The notes under the pieces are model-generated. The model made no database searches, was not told the DNA's origin, and saw nothing but the letters and a program-made list of their open reading frames with translations. 64,000 nt of DNA from the NCBI RefSeq assembly GCF_011761355.1, contig NZ_JAASRW010000003.1, positions 248,001 through 312,000 of the forward strand. Reading direction: 5' to 3'. Made by a program: the position numbers and the translations under genes. Numbering within the stretch: position 1 is the stretch's first letter; every line of letters begins with the position of its first letter. The stretch comes from Paenibacillus lupini. Lineage in GTDB: Bacteria > Bacillota > Bacilli > Paenibacillales > Paenibacillaceae. Below, piece by piece: positions 53,415 through 62,369 of the stretch.

Positions 53415-56400
53415 GTGAACAACTTATCACTGCGGACCAAGGGCCTGCTGATCATCGTCTTAATCACCTTCATTCCCCTCGGCATCGCGGGAGTGATTAA
53501 TTACATATCTATTAAGAAAGAAATGATCCACACCGCCTCTGAGAGAACGGCCAGCCGTCTGAGTGTTAGTGCCAATTACTTGGCATCCTGGCTGCAGATC
53601 CGGCGTGCTGAGGTTGTTGTGATGAGCCGGACGGATGTGGTTCGCTTCGGCAGTGATTCGGATAAGCTGAAATATTTTAGACAGGAGCTGTTCCGCTCCG
53701 ATTATACCTATCATGCGATAGGTTACATAGATAAGGACGGATGGGGCATTCGTACAAATGGCGAGCCGGTCGATATGAGCGGACAAGCCTTTTTCCAGGG
53801 AGCGCTCAAAGGCACTTCAACGATTACGGACTTGTTCCTGCCGTCCTTTGATGAATTGAAACAATCCCTGATTGTTATTCCGGTCTATGATCTGGAAAAC
53901 AAGGTTAGTGGCGTGGTGTATGCCTCGATGCCAATGTCTACGATGTCGCCTTATTTTTTTGTAGATAAAGATCCTTCATCTGAATTCTGGCTTTACAACG
54001 AGCGGGGAGTTGTGCTGTTCCACTCTTATTCCACAGCGGCAGGCGTTAAGTTAAGCGCAGGACTTCTTAACGGAGAGTCTGGTCTCAAGCTGGATAAGCT
54101 GCTCCAGCCTTCCGGCAAAACGGAGGTCATGCGCGGGAAAGAGAAACATGTTTTGTTTTATATGGATGTGGATAGTGCCGCTCCATGGCATGCCGCGCTG
54201 GAGATTCCGAAGGCAAACTTGAATAAGGGCTTGTCGAAAGTATTATGGTGGACGTTCGCAACGATTGCGTTATCTGAGATCGTTATTGTCATTCTTTTCT
54301 CATTATATTTCAACACGATTATTAACCGGTTAAAAGAGATTCTTATCGTCACGAAGAAAGCAGCCGACGGCCAGTTCGAGGCAGAGCATCTGTCACAGGA
54401 GCCGGGTGACGAGGTTGGCAAGCTGGCTGAATCGGTCAACGGCATGATGGAGCATCTGAAGGATATGTTTGGCCGGCTTGAAGCGATTATTACGCAGAAC
54501 GAATACTCTTTTATTTTGCTCGATGAGAATTATCGTGTTACTTACTTGAATCAGGCTGCTGAGAAGCTGATCGGTTACAAGACGGAGGAACTGATGGGCC
54601 ATGCGACACCGCTACTGTTCATGGATCCAGATGAAATTCGCCGCGAGGCGGAGCTGTTGTCTGAAAAGCTGGGTGTTCATGTAGAGCCGGGGCTGGAAGT
54701 GTTCAAGATGCTCCGTCATGTTAAGTTCTCTTATGAGCGGCAATGGACCTTTGTCCATAAGGATGGAACCAAAATTCCGGTTCGCCACTTCTCTAACGGA
54801 TTGAGGGATCAGCAGGGCCGTCTGACCGGGATTCTAGGCATGGCTTACAATATTACGGAAGAGGTTAGAGTGGAAAAGTCCCGCAATCTTCTGCTCGATA
54901 TCATCGGATCGGCCAAGGATTTGATCGCTTCCATCGATCATAACGGAAGTGTGATCTACATTAATAAAGCCGGTAAACGGATGCTTGGCCTTCCGCTAAA
55001 CTACAAGCCCAAAGATTACAAGAGTTACGTAGAGTCTTCTATGTATGTGTATTTAATAAAAGGCTCCCGAATTGCCGTGAAGTCAGGCTTCTGGGAAGGG
55101 GAGGCCGAGCTTCTGACGCAGACAGGGGAGAAGATCAACGTATCCCTGGTTATCGTTGCGCATGCGCATGAGAATACCGGCGAATTCTACTTCTCTTGTA
55201 TTGCCCGTGATATTACTGAGCAGAAGCACATTCAAGAAGAGCTGATTCGTGCAACAAAGGAAGCCGAACAAGCGAATGCGGCAAAAAGCAGCTTCCTCGC
55301 CATGGTCAGCCACGAGATACGTACGCCGCTTAACGGCATTATTGGCCTATCGCAGCTTATGCGCCGCACAGGGCTGTCTGCTTCGCAGAAGGACTATATG
55401 GACAAGCTTGGCATCTCATCCGAATCCCTTCTTCGCATCATTAACGATCTGCTTGATTTCTCGAAAATTGAAGCGGGTAAAGTTGAGGTAGAACGGATTG
55501 CCTTCCATCCACAGGAGCTGCTTAGCCGTCTGACGGATCAGCTCTGCATCTTTATGGGTGGAAAAGAGCAGTTTGAATTTATTTTTGAAGTGCCGGAAAA
55601 ATTGCCGTCGTCTCTCCTCGGTGACCAGATGCGCTTAGAGCAAATTCTGCTTAACTTGTGTATGAATGCTATTAAGTTCACTGAGCGTGGATATGTGAAG
55701 CTAATCATGAACATGGTAGAGCAGGGACCAGATGGTTTGAAGCTTCAATTCACGGTCGAGGATACGGGCATCGGCATGACCAGGAAGCAGATCGACAAAC
55801 TGTTTGTCCCGTTCACACAAGCAGATGGATCTACGACCCGTAAATATGGAGGTACCGGATTAGGTCTAGTAATCGCCAACGCCTTGGTAAAAATGATGGG
55901 CGGCAGGCTGCAAGTAGACAGCGAGCCGGGGATTGGAAGCCGGTTCAGCTTTGCCTTAACGTTCCCTGTCTTGCCTTCAGCTGTAGAAGAGGAATTGCAG
56001 ATCAGCAAGGAGCTGGTGGATCAGCCAATCTGGATCGTAGAGGACAGCGACGAGATGCGTCTCCATTGGAGTGAGCTAACGGAGTCCTTTGGTTTAACAC
56101 CAGTCCCTTTCTCCTCTTGGGGAAGCGCAAGGGAGAAGCTTCGCCGGATGGGTGCTGGAACCATGCCGAAGCTGATTATGCTGGACATGGAGATGCCAGA
56201 TATGTACGGTGCCGAGACCTGGCTGGAGTTCCACAAGCAAGCTTCGGCGGCCGGGGTGAAGACGATTGCCCTCACGACCTCGTTCGGCAGGGATGAGCTT
56301 ATGCAAATGCCGGACTCAGGCCGGCCTTACGCCATTTTAACGAAGCCGGTGACAAGACACGCGTTATTCCACGCTTTAAGCGGCACGCTCGATCAGAGGC

Positions 56401-57248
56401 AGGCTAAGTTTAATGATTGGGACATCGGTGCGCTTGAGACGGCAGCAGCGGCAGACTCGAATGACAAAGTGCGAATTCTGCTGGCAGAGGATAATCATAT
56501 TAATCAGTTGGTTGCGATTGAGATGCTGAAGGAGCGGGGCTTCGAGATTGGGCTTGCTGAGAACGGCCGGGAAGTGCTGGAGAAGCTGGAGCAAGAGAAC
56601 TGGCAGCTGCTGCTGATGGATATTCATATGCCGGAGATGGATGGCATGGAGGCTACGAAGCTTATTCGAGCGGATTCCAAATACGATCAGCTGCCTATCA
56701 TTGCAGTAACAGCCAACTCCCTTCGAGCGGATCATGAGCATTATCTGCAGCTTGGTATGAATGGCGTAGTAACCAAACCTCTTGATTCCGAGCAGCTGTA
56801 TCTGGCTATCACGAATCTGTTAACTAAGAAGAAGTTTCCTGTTTTGCAGGATACATCATGGCGTAAGGAAGGCAATCCGCTGCCGATTCTGCCAGGTATT
56901 CAGATCGAGACGGCACTTGCTAGAGTAAGCGGCAAAATATCCATTCTGCGGCATATGCTCGACCATTTCGAGAAGGATTACGCGGATTTTGCAGATAAGC
57001 TTATTCATGAACTGGAGAATGGTCAGTATGTGGCGGCTAAACGAATGATTCATACCCTTATGGGAGCAGCGAGCCATTTGTCAGCTAATGATGTGGTACA
57101 GGCAGCAGCGTTGCTAAATGAGATTTTGAAGCGGGAGGATGAGCAAGAGGATTGGCGGACAGCTGCAGAACAGCTGAAGCAGGAACTAGGGACTGTAATA
57201 GCTGGGCTACAGAATAAAGCGATTTCACAATTCGACAGTTTCTCCTAA
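53415..57248 (+). CDS. Hybrid sensor histidine kinase with two receiver domains and HPt
   Basis: A 1277-residue multidomain kinase. In order: membrane helix (about 9-28), extracellular Cache-type sensor (about 35-275), second helix (about 278-300), HAMP (to about 355), two PAS domains (about 360-480 and 490-605), HisKA with MVSHEIRTPLNGIIGLS, HATPase with DTGIGMTRKQ and GGTGLGLVI, a first receiver (IWIVEDSDEMR, LIMLDMEMPDMYG), a second receiver (RILLAEDNHINQ, LLMDIHMPEMDGMEA) and a C-terminal HPt with MIHTLMGAASHLS. A complete phosphorelay in one chain. GTG start with AGGAGGG upstream. The OmpR-type regulator follows after 104 bp and may be the output. Confidence 0.9.
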   Translation: MNNLSLRTKGLLIIVLITFIPLGIAGVINYISIKKEMIHTASERTASRLSVSANYLASWLQIRRAEVVVMSRTDVVRFGSDSDKLKYFRQELFRSDYTYHAIGYIDKDGWGIRTNGEPVDMSGQAFFQGALKGTSTITDLFLPSFDELKQSLIVIPVYDLENKVSGVVYASMPMSTMSPYFFVDKDPSSEFWLYNERGVVLFHSYSTAAGVKLSAGLLNGESGLKLDKLLQPSGKTEVMRGKEKHVLFYMDVDSAAPWHAALEIPKANLNKGLSKVLWWTFATIALSEIVIVILFSLYFNTIINRLKEILIVTKKAADGQFEAEHLSQEPGDEVGKLAESVNGMMEHLKDMFGRLEAIITQNEYSFILLDENYRVTYLNQAAEKLIGYKTEELMGHATPLLFMDPDEIRREAELLSEKLGVHVEPGLEVFKMLRHVKFSYERQWTFVHKDGTKIPVRHFSNGLRDQQGRLTGILGMAYNITEEVRVEKSRNLLLDIIGSAKDLIASIDHNGSVIYINKAGKRMLGLPLNYKPKDYKSYVESSMYVYLIKGSRIAVKSGFWEGEAELLTQTGEKINVSLVIVAHAHENTGEFYFSCIARDITEQKHIQEELIRATKEAEQANAAKSSFLAMVSHEIRTPLNGIIGLSQLMRRTGLSASQKDYMDKLGISSESLLRIINDLLDFSKIEAGKVEVERIAFHPQELLSRLTDQLCIFMGGKEQFEFIFEVPEKLPSSLLGDQMRLEQILLNLCMNAIKFTERGYVKLIMNMVEQGPDGLKLQFTVEDTGIGMTRKQIDKLFVPFTQADGSTTRKYGGTGLGLVIANALVKMMGGRLQVDSEPGIGSRFSFALTFPVLPSAVEEELQISKELVDQPIWIVEDSDEMRLHWSELTESFGLTPVPFSSWGSAREKLRRMGAGTMPKLIMLDMEMPDMYGAETWLEFHKQASAAGVKTIALTTSFGRDELMQMPDSGRPYAILTKPVTRHALFHALSGTLDQRQAKFNDWDIGALETAAAADSNDKVRILLAEDNHINQLVAIEMLKERGFEIGLAENGREVLEKLEQENWQLLLMDIHMPEMDGMEATKLIRADSKYDQLPIIAVTANSLRADHEHYLQLGMNGVVTKPLDSEQLYLAITNLLTKKKFPVLQDTSWRKEGNPLPILPGIQIETALARVSGKISILRHMLDHFEKDYADFADKLIHELENGQYVAAKRMIHTLMGAASHLSANDVVQAAALLNEILKREDEQEDWRTAAEQLKQELGTVIAGLQNKAISQFDSFS

Positions 57249-57352
57249 CATTTTGCTAACATTTTATTGTTAACCTTTCTATCCGTATTGTATAGTAGAG
57301 ATAGATTTATATTTTTTGACAGGAATCTTCTTTCCCTAAGGGGGTGGCGCCG

Positions 57353-58078
57353 GTGAATAAAGTTTTAGTAATTGAAGATGACGTCATGATGAGGGATATG
57401 CTGTCGATGTACTTGTCGGAAGAAGGATATTCGGTTAGGCAAGCAGGGACTGCTGAAGAGGGTTTGCGGATCGTTCAGGAGTTTGTTCCTGATATCGTTC
57501 TGCTTGATTTGATGCTTCCCGATCTGGATGGTATGGAGGTTTGCGCTTCTATTCGTGAACGATCGCATGTGCCTATTATGATTTTATCGATGAAGAGTGA
57601 AGTATCCGAACGCGTTCAAGCTCTGAAAGCGGGAGCAGATGACTATATGTGCAAGCCGTTCAGCATGCACGAAATGACGGCAAGAGTAGAGGCTTTGATC
57701 AGGCGTTCCCACTTTAGTAACGCTGAAATTGCGAGCGCTGAAGAAGTGGTGGAAGCCGACTTTGCACCGATACAACTCGATGCCGAGCGCAGGATGCTCC
57801 TTGTAAGAGGCAAGCTGATTGAGACGACCTTCTCAGAATTTGAGATGATGAAGCTCTTCTTGTCCCACCCGGGTAAGGTGTTCAGCAGAGAAGAATTAAT
57901 AAATACGATCCGAGGGTTTGATTCTTTTGTGACGGATAGAGCGATTGACGTTCACATCGTAAACCTTCGTAAAAAAATAGAACAAAATCCAAGAGAGCCC
58001 CGTTTAATTCGTACGGTATGGGGCTTTGGCTACAAGTATACAGCCGATAACATGGATTCTGGTCAGGATCATGATTAA
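57353..58078 (+). CDS. OmpR/PhoB-family response regulator
   Basis: A 241-residue regulator with receiver (about 1-118: VLVIEDDVMMRDM, phospho-Asp in VLLDLMLPDLDGMEV, conserved Lys in DDYMCKPFSMHE) and a winged-helix output (about 140-230: FSEFEMMKLFLSHPGKVFSREELI, RAIDVHIVNLRKKIEQNP, RTVWGFGYKY). GTG 57353 has TAAGGGGG eight bases upstream; the in-frame GTG 57344 touches that site and is unlikely. It follows the hybrid kinase by 104 bp with a weak promoter-like region between. Target genes unknown. Confidence 0.9.
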   Translation: MNKVLVIEDDVMMRDMLSMYLSEEGYSVRQAGTAEEGLRIVQEFVPDIVLLDLMLPDLDGMEVCASIRERSHVPIMILSMKSEVSERVQALKAGADDYMCKPFSMHEMTARVEALIRRSHFSNAEIASAEEVVEADFAPIQLDAERRMLLVRGKLIETTFSEFEMMKLFLSHPGKVFSREELINTIRGFDSFVTDRAIDVHIVNLRKKIEQNPREPRLIRTVWGFGYKYTADNMDSGQDHD

Positions 58079-58090
58079 TGTAAGCGACTG

Positions 58091-58123
58091 GAAGATCACC
58101 TCCGCTGCAAGGTGATCTTTTTT
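58091..58123 (+). terminator. Terminator of the response regulator gene
   Basis: AGATCACCT/AGGTGATCT stem, eight-base loop, run of T. Confidence 0.9.
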
Positions 58124-58245
58124 GTGTCTATCCGGCGACCGCATGCAAATACCTAACATACTTCTAAAGAACAATCCACTATTTTTCTAATACTTATATG
58201 GGACTATAGGATTAACAGTTATGATAAAAGGATGGTGTAGCAATC

Positions 58246-59532
58246 GTGCATTTGGCCAGTTTACCTGAACGGCAGGAGGCTTATGCTCAGCTGGAGGTGG
58301 CTTTGAGTCGCGCGCGGGCGTCAGGCCAGCGGCTTGTAGTGGCGTTGATTCAGATCGATCGTTTCTATGGTGTGAATGAGGCTAAAGGCTTAGAAGCAGG
58401 CAATCAAGTACTGGAGAGTATCGGCGGAAGATTAATGCAGGCGGGATCGGATGTAGCATTCGTCTCTTTAATCAGCGGCGATACTTTTCTAATGGCTAGA
58501 GAGATCGGCTATTCGCAGGCGGAATGTGCAGGTGCGGTAGAAGCGATGAAATATGCAGCGCAGTACCCGATTGAGTATGAAGGTACCGAGCTCAACCTTA
58601 CGGCAAGTATTGGAACATGCCTGTTTCCGCAAAATGGGCGGACAAGTGAAAGACTGCTTGGTCATGCCGAGACAGCACTTTTCAAATCGCGGGAGCAGGG
58701 CGGCAATCGGATTACCTTTTACAGCGAAGAAGAGACCAAGCAGATGAACCGCTGGCTGGAGATTGGTGCAGCCCTTCGTCCAGCCCTATATTTACGCCAG
58801 TTCCATTTGAGCTTCCAACCAATCTTTCGCACAGACAGCGGACGGCTTCGCGGCTTTGAGGCGCTGATCAGATGGAATCATCCTGAGCTGGGTACGATTT
58901 GGCCGGCAGAATTTATCCCGATTGCAGAGCAGAACGGACTTATTGTACCGATTGGAGAATGGGTGCTGCAGGAGGCATGCCGGATGCTTGCTGGGATGCA
59001 GGAGTACCGCCAAAAGGAACTGGTTATTTCGGTTAATGTGTCTCATGTTCAGCTAATGGATGGGGCATTCTGCAAAATGTTGTCCCATGTGCTCAGTGAA
59101 GTTGGGATCGAGCCCTCCTCGCTTGAGCTGGAAGTGAAGGAGGACGTCATTCTTCACTTCACAGACAAAACATTATCCGTGCTTAGCCAGCTGCGAGCAT
59201 TAGGTGTACGGATTACGTTGGACAATTTCGGGGAAGGGTACGCTTCTCTGGTTAACTTGAAGCAGCTGCCGATTAACAGCGTGAAGATCAGCAAATCCTT
59301 CATTAAGCAGATTGATGTACCTAGTGTAGAGCGTCATATCGTCGAGGCCATGATTGGGCTCCTGCATAAGCTGGAGATCGAAGTGATTGCAGGCGGCGTT
59401 GAATACGAAGAGCAGTACGAGCTGCTGCGTGAGTGGGAATGCGATTTTGTACAAGGCTTCCTGCTTGGTTCTCCAAGCAAGCCGGATCTGCTGGACATGT
59501 CGATCATTCGCAAATCACCACAAACGGCATAA
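58246..59532 (+). CDS. Degenerate GGDEF-EAL protein
   Basis: A 428-residue soluble protein with a GGDEF-like domain (about 25-165) and an EAL-like domain (about 170-420). The cyclase signature is changed to ISGDTF, so synthesis is unlikely. In the EAL domain EALIRWNHPE and the Asn of SVNVS remain, but DDFGTGYSS is LDNFGEGYASL, the K-I-D segment is VKISKSF and EGVE is GGVE, so metal-binding and catalytic acids are missing. It is probably a c-di-GMP-binding or protein-interaction module rather than an enzyme. GTG start with AAGGATGG upstream. Monocistronic, after its own gap and before a terminator. Confidence 0.87.
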   Translation: MHLASLPERQEAYAQLEVALSRARASGQRLVVALIQIDRFYGVNEAKGLEAGNQVLESIGGRLMQAGSDVAFVSLISGDTFLMAREIGYSQAECAGAVEAMKYAAQYPIEYEGTELNLTASIGTCLFPQNGRTSERLLGHAETALFKSREQGGNRITFYSEEETKQMNRWLEIGAALRPALYLRQFHLSFQPIFRTDSGRLRGFEALIRWNHPELGTIWPAEFIPIAEQNGLIVPIGEWVLQEACRMLAGMQEYRQKELVISVNVSHVQLMDGAFCKMLSHVLSEVGIEPSSLELEVKEDVILHFTDKTLSVLSQLRALGVRITLDNFGEGYASLVNLKQLPINSVKISKSFIKQIDVPSVERHIVEAMIGLLHKLEIEVIAGGVEYEEQYELLREWECDFVQGFLLGSPSKPDLLDMSIIRKSPQTA

Positions 59533-59553
59533 ACCTTTAAGAGGATTAAATCT

Positions 59554-59597
59554 AAAAGCCCTGAATATCTCGCCTTAGGCGAATATTCAGGGCTTTC
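59554..59597 (+). terminator. Bidirectional terminator between convergent genes
   Basis: AAAGCCCTGAATAT/ATATTCAGGGCTTT with an inner CGCC/GGCG stem; serves the GGDEF-EAL gene and the small minus-strand gene. Confidence 0.9.
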
Positions 59598-59632
59598 GTA
59601 TTTGCAGGGTCAGGGTATAGGTTTAGTTTGGG

Positions 59633-59851
59633 TTAGCTTACTTCCAGATACAGCTTGGTTCCGTCATTATATTGGAATATCGCAACATCGCGGACAACCT
59701 CTACCTTCGAAATACGTTTCCATTTCTTACGGAAATCGAAGTTCAATTCCATCTCATACAATTTATGATGAAGTTGTTCAACGGAAGCTGCCTGTTCGTT
59801 AACGTAATAAACGGGAACCGAACGGTCTTTGAATGTAATGATTTTCATCAT
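59633..59851 (-). CDS. Small protein of unknown function, 72 residues
   Basis: MMKIITFKDRSVPVYYVNEQ at the start, a helix-like centre (SVEQLHHKLYEMELNFDFRKKW) and a beta-rich end (EVVRDVAIFQYNDGTKLYLEVS). It has no membrane segment or Cys. It looks like a small alpha-beta regulator-type fold, but no family is recognised. GGAGGT lies nine bases before ATG 59851; an ATG at 59860 is closer to the site. It stands alone on the minus strand. Confidence 0.65.
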   Translation of the reverse strand: MMKIITFKDRSVPVYYVNEQAASVEQLHHKLYEMELNFDFRKKWKRISKVEVVRDVAIFQYNDGTKLYLEVS

Positions 59852-59959
59852 ACCATTCACACCTCCACTCGTCTTTTTTTCCAGTTTACTAGAAACGTTT
59901 TAGCCGCTTATAAAATGGTCATAAGGTTATTGTTTAGTTTACTAACAGTTTCTTAACAA

Positions 59960-60160
59960 TTAGCTGCTGCTGTAGCTGCCGTATTTTTTCTTGTAGTGGC
60001 CGTGGCCATGTCCTTGCTGAGGTGGATAATAGTTGCCTTTTTTATAGTCACTGCTGCTGCGGCCGTAGTGTCCATGTCCATAGTTTCCTTGATGACCATG
60101 TTTATTATAATGTTTGCCGGTAACGGAACCGAGGAGTTTTTGTAACAAGTGTCTAATCAC
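59960..60160 (-). CDS. His/Gly/Tyr-rich small protein
   Basis: A 66-residue protein with a short hydrophobic start (MIRHLLQKLLGSVTGKHY) and a low-complexity tail of HGH, GHYGR and GHGHYKKK segments ending YGSYSSS. About 11 His in 66 residues suggest metal binding (Ni, Zn or Cu) or a coat/surface role; this is inference. GTG start at 60160 with AGGAGGT seven bases upstream. No homologue family is recalled. The 278-bp gap upstream (60161-60438) has an imperfect AAGTCT/AGACTT and GTTTC/GAAAC hairpin (60259-60293), otherwise nothing. Confidence 0.65.
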   Translation of the reverse strand: MIRHLLQKLLGSVTGKHYNKHGHQGNYGHGHYGRSSSDYKKGNYYPPQQGHGHGHYKKKYGSYSSS

Positions 60161-60438
60161 GTTAATGACCTCCTAAAATGAATTATCATACTAGTGGCCG
60201 CGTTCAGGCCATCTGTGATGATTCGTACTTCGTAAGCGTGTACCTTTAACCTTTAATTAAGTCTGTTTCGCTCATTTGAAACACTTGAGACTTATAAGTT
60301 AATACGCATTTGTAAAAAGCAGGTTTCGTTCATCTTCGTCTATTCCGCGTTTGGAATGAGGAACCAAAGGGGATCTGCTCCCGTATGTGAAGGCAAGGAG
60401 GGATTCCTATCTGGTGGAAGCGATGGAAGAATAATTGG

Positions 60439-61242
60439 ATGGACTATCCGCTGAGGCCAGGCGTGGTATGGGCTGGGCAATACCGTATTGAGCAGTTTCT
60501 AGGTATGGGAAGCTATGGACAGACCTACCGCTGTACCGACCTTAAGAATGGTACTGCCGTGCTTCTGAAGCGGGCAAAACCAAGTAAGCGAGAGATTGGG
60601 CGGAGATTGCTAAAGCGGGAAAGTGAAATTCTTCAGCAGCTCAATCATCCACAAATACCGGCTTGGCTGGACTGGGCTGTCCATCGACGGGAGCAGGCGC
60701 TAGTGATGGCTTATGTTGAAGGCGAGGACATGGAGCAGGCCATTCTATTACTGGGAAGAACGTATACCGAGCAAGAAGCAATGCTTCTTATTCTTGGTTT
60801 GCTGCGTCCCTTACAGCATCTCCATGAAGCGGGTTATGTACACCGCGATGTACGAATCCCTAATGTGCTGTTAAAAAATGATAAGGTACACCTGATCGAT
60901 CTTGGCTTAGCCTGCCGAACAGGTGAGGAAGATCCAAGTAGACGAGAAGGGGAGCCAAGCGGGTTTGCAGACAGCTGGGGACCAATTAAATATCGTATGC
61001 GTATGCCCGACCCTACTAGTGATTTATATGGGCTTGGCCATATATTCTTGTTTCTCATGTATGCGGGTTATTCGCCGGAAGAAGGCCAGGAGGAGCGAAG
61101 CTGGGAAGAAGAGCTGTCACTTCAGCCTAGGGTGAAAAGCTGGGTAAAAGGATTGTTTGAGAGTAAGTGGCGTACTGCTGTTGAATGTGAGCAGGAGCTT
61201 GCGCATATATTAGCGGATTATTCCGCGGGAAATAACGAATGA
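60439..61242 (+). CDS. Eukaryotic-type serine/threonine protein kinase
   Basis: A 267-residue soluble kinase, only the catalytic domain. The Gly loop FLGMGSYGQTY (about 20-30), the ATP Lys in AVLLKRAKPS, the catalytic loop VHRDVRIPNVLL (His-Arg-Asp with Asn) and DLG in HLIDLGLACR are present, with DLYGLGHIFLFLMYAG in the F-helix region, so it should be active. There is no PASTA or membrane segment. ATG 60439 has no ribosome site; a good AAGGAGGG (60395-60402) lies upstream with the frame open and an ATC at 60409 in ideal distance, so the true start may be noncanonical and 10 codons earlier. Substrates unknown. Confidence 0.83.
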   Translation: MDYPLRPGVVWAGQYRIEQFLGMGSYGQTYRCTDLKNGTAVLLKRAKPSKREIGRRLLKRESEILQQLNHPQIPAWLDWAVHRREQALVMAYVEGEDMEQAILLLGRTYTEQEAMLLILGLLRPLQHLHEAGYVHRDVRIPNVLLKNDKVHLIDLGLACRTGEEDPSRREGEPSGFADSWGPIKYRMRMPDPTSDLYGLGHIFLFLMYAGYSPEEGQEERSWEEELSLQPRVKSWVKGLFESKWRTAVECEQELAHILADYSAGNNE

Positions 61243-61290
61243 AGCTGCAAAATGTCGAATTCTGATGATGTAGCTGAGGGGAGATGGTTA

Positions 61291-61827
61291 CTAATCTGTA
61301 GACCTACGGATATAGCTTTCTACTTTATCAACATGCTTACCGTTACCAGCGCCAGCAAGTGAATAGTCCCATACTTTTAACGTAAAGTGGTCGTTAAACG
61401 CAGTATCCAAATCAGTGATAATACGGAACGCATATAGTAGGGCTTGTTCATCCTCACGCCTTATACCGATATATAACAGGTCACGCACGTTATACAAATC
61501 GGTGTGCAGGGCGGTGTCACTGGGTAACTGTGCTATATTGTCAATGCTCGTAACTATACGTCTTAATTCCTCCACGTCAGCGCTATTATAAAAATCAACC
61601 TTTCTTTCCCAACCTATTAAATCATTCAGCGTGGCATATGCATCCGCTATAGCATCACGTACTTCTAACGTCAAATCACTTGCCTTAAGCTTGGTGTCCG
61701 CCGCTACAACCTTATTATTAATGGGATAATACGTATCCTTCGAGTAATTCACACAGGCTATAACCGCCAATATGACAATACCAATAACCAATAATTCAAC
61801 GATGTGCTTTACCGAATTCATTAACAA
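61291..61827 (-). CDS. Putative membrane-anchored or lipoprotein of unknown function
   Basis: A 178-residue protein with one N-terminal hydrophobic segment (about 9-26) that ends in VIAC, a possible lipobox, followed by a helical extracellular domain (about 45-165, with VRDAIADAYATLNDLIGW and DNIAQLPSDTALHTDLYNV). No family is recognised. The start has a weak ribosome site (AGGCAGG). It stands alone and is convergent with the kinase gene. Confidence 0.68.
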   Translation of the reverse strand: MLMNSVKHIVELLVIGIVILAVIACVNYSKDTYYPINNKVVAADTKLKASDLTLEVRDAIADAYATLNDLIGWERKVDFYNSADVEELRRIVTSIDNIAQLPSDTALHTDLYNVRDLLYIGIRREDEQALLYAFRIITDLDTAFNDHFTLKVWDYSLAGAGNGKHVDKVESYIRRSTD

Positions 61828-62057
61828 TACCTGCCTTCAGGGTTATTGGTTTTATAGAGCGCAAGTAAAAGAATAGTATCCACTACGACCAAATATTACC
61901 ACAAATAGTATGTGCTTTGTATATTCAACCCCAAAGTAAAATAATGAACCATGCCGCGCTTTTTTCTTACGCTAATACGGCTCTTGTCTCTATCATTATG
62001 ATTCGTAGATTCATAGGATATAACACGAACATAGTGTGGAGTGAAGGAAGTGGCGGT

Positions 62058-62321
62058 ATGACATGGGAGGATATCATCGATCTCATTGACCCCAAATTGA
62101 TGATTGTTGTGGCAGCCTGCTGGGTGATTGGCTATATGCTGAAGCAGACGCCATTTGTACCGGACTGGACCATTGTGTATGCGGTTACGGCGGTTGCAAT
62201 CATCAGCACTTGCTTCATCTTAGGTTTTCATGTTGAGAGCGTGCTGCAGGGTGTATTATGCGGAGCTGTTTCTGTGTATGGAAGCCAGCTGGTGAAGCAG
62301 ACGTTTACGAAAAGAAACTAA
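62058..62321 (+). CDS. Phage-holin-like membrane protein
   Basis: An 87-residue protein with three hydrophobic segments. WEDIIDLIDPKLMIVVAACWVIGYMLKQTP and PDWTIVYAVTAVAI through ESVLQGVLCGAVSVYGSQLVKQTF follow the phage_holin_5-type pattern (DPKL..V, K.TP..PDW, V.GI.QG). Such holin-like proteins occur in phages and also in isolated chromosomal copies; no endolysin is nearby, so host lysis is not implied. ATG 62058 has AAGGAAG eight bases upstream; the frame is open back to 61917 but those starts are poor. Confidence 0.75.
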   Translation: MTWEDIIDLIDPKLMIVVAACWVIGYMLKQTPFVPDWTIVYAVTAVAIISTCFILGFHVESVLQGVLCGAVSVYGSQLVKQTFTKRN

Positions 62322-62324
62322 AGA

Positions 62325-62363
62325 AAGGTACAGCTGTCCGTCTGACGGACGGCTGTGCCTTTC
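62325..62363 (+). terminator. Bidirectional terminator between holin-like gene and sodC
   Basis: AAAGGTACAGCTGTCCGT paired with ACGGACGGCTGTGCCTTT (few mismatches), T run on the plus side and A-rich flank for the minus side. Confidence 0.85.
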
Positions 62364-62369
62364 TTATTT

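Noticed and set aside
62058-62321. Prophage remnant at the holin-like gene
   Set aside because: No endolysin, tail or integrase genes adjacent; isolated holin-like genes occur in chromosomes.
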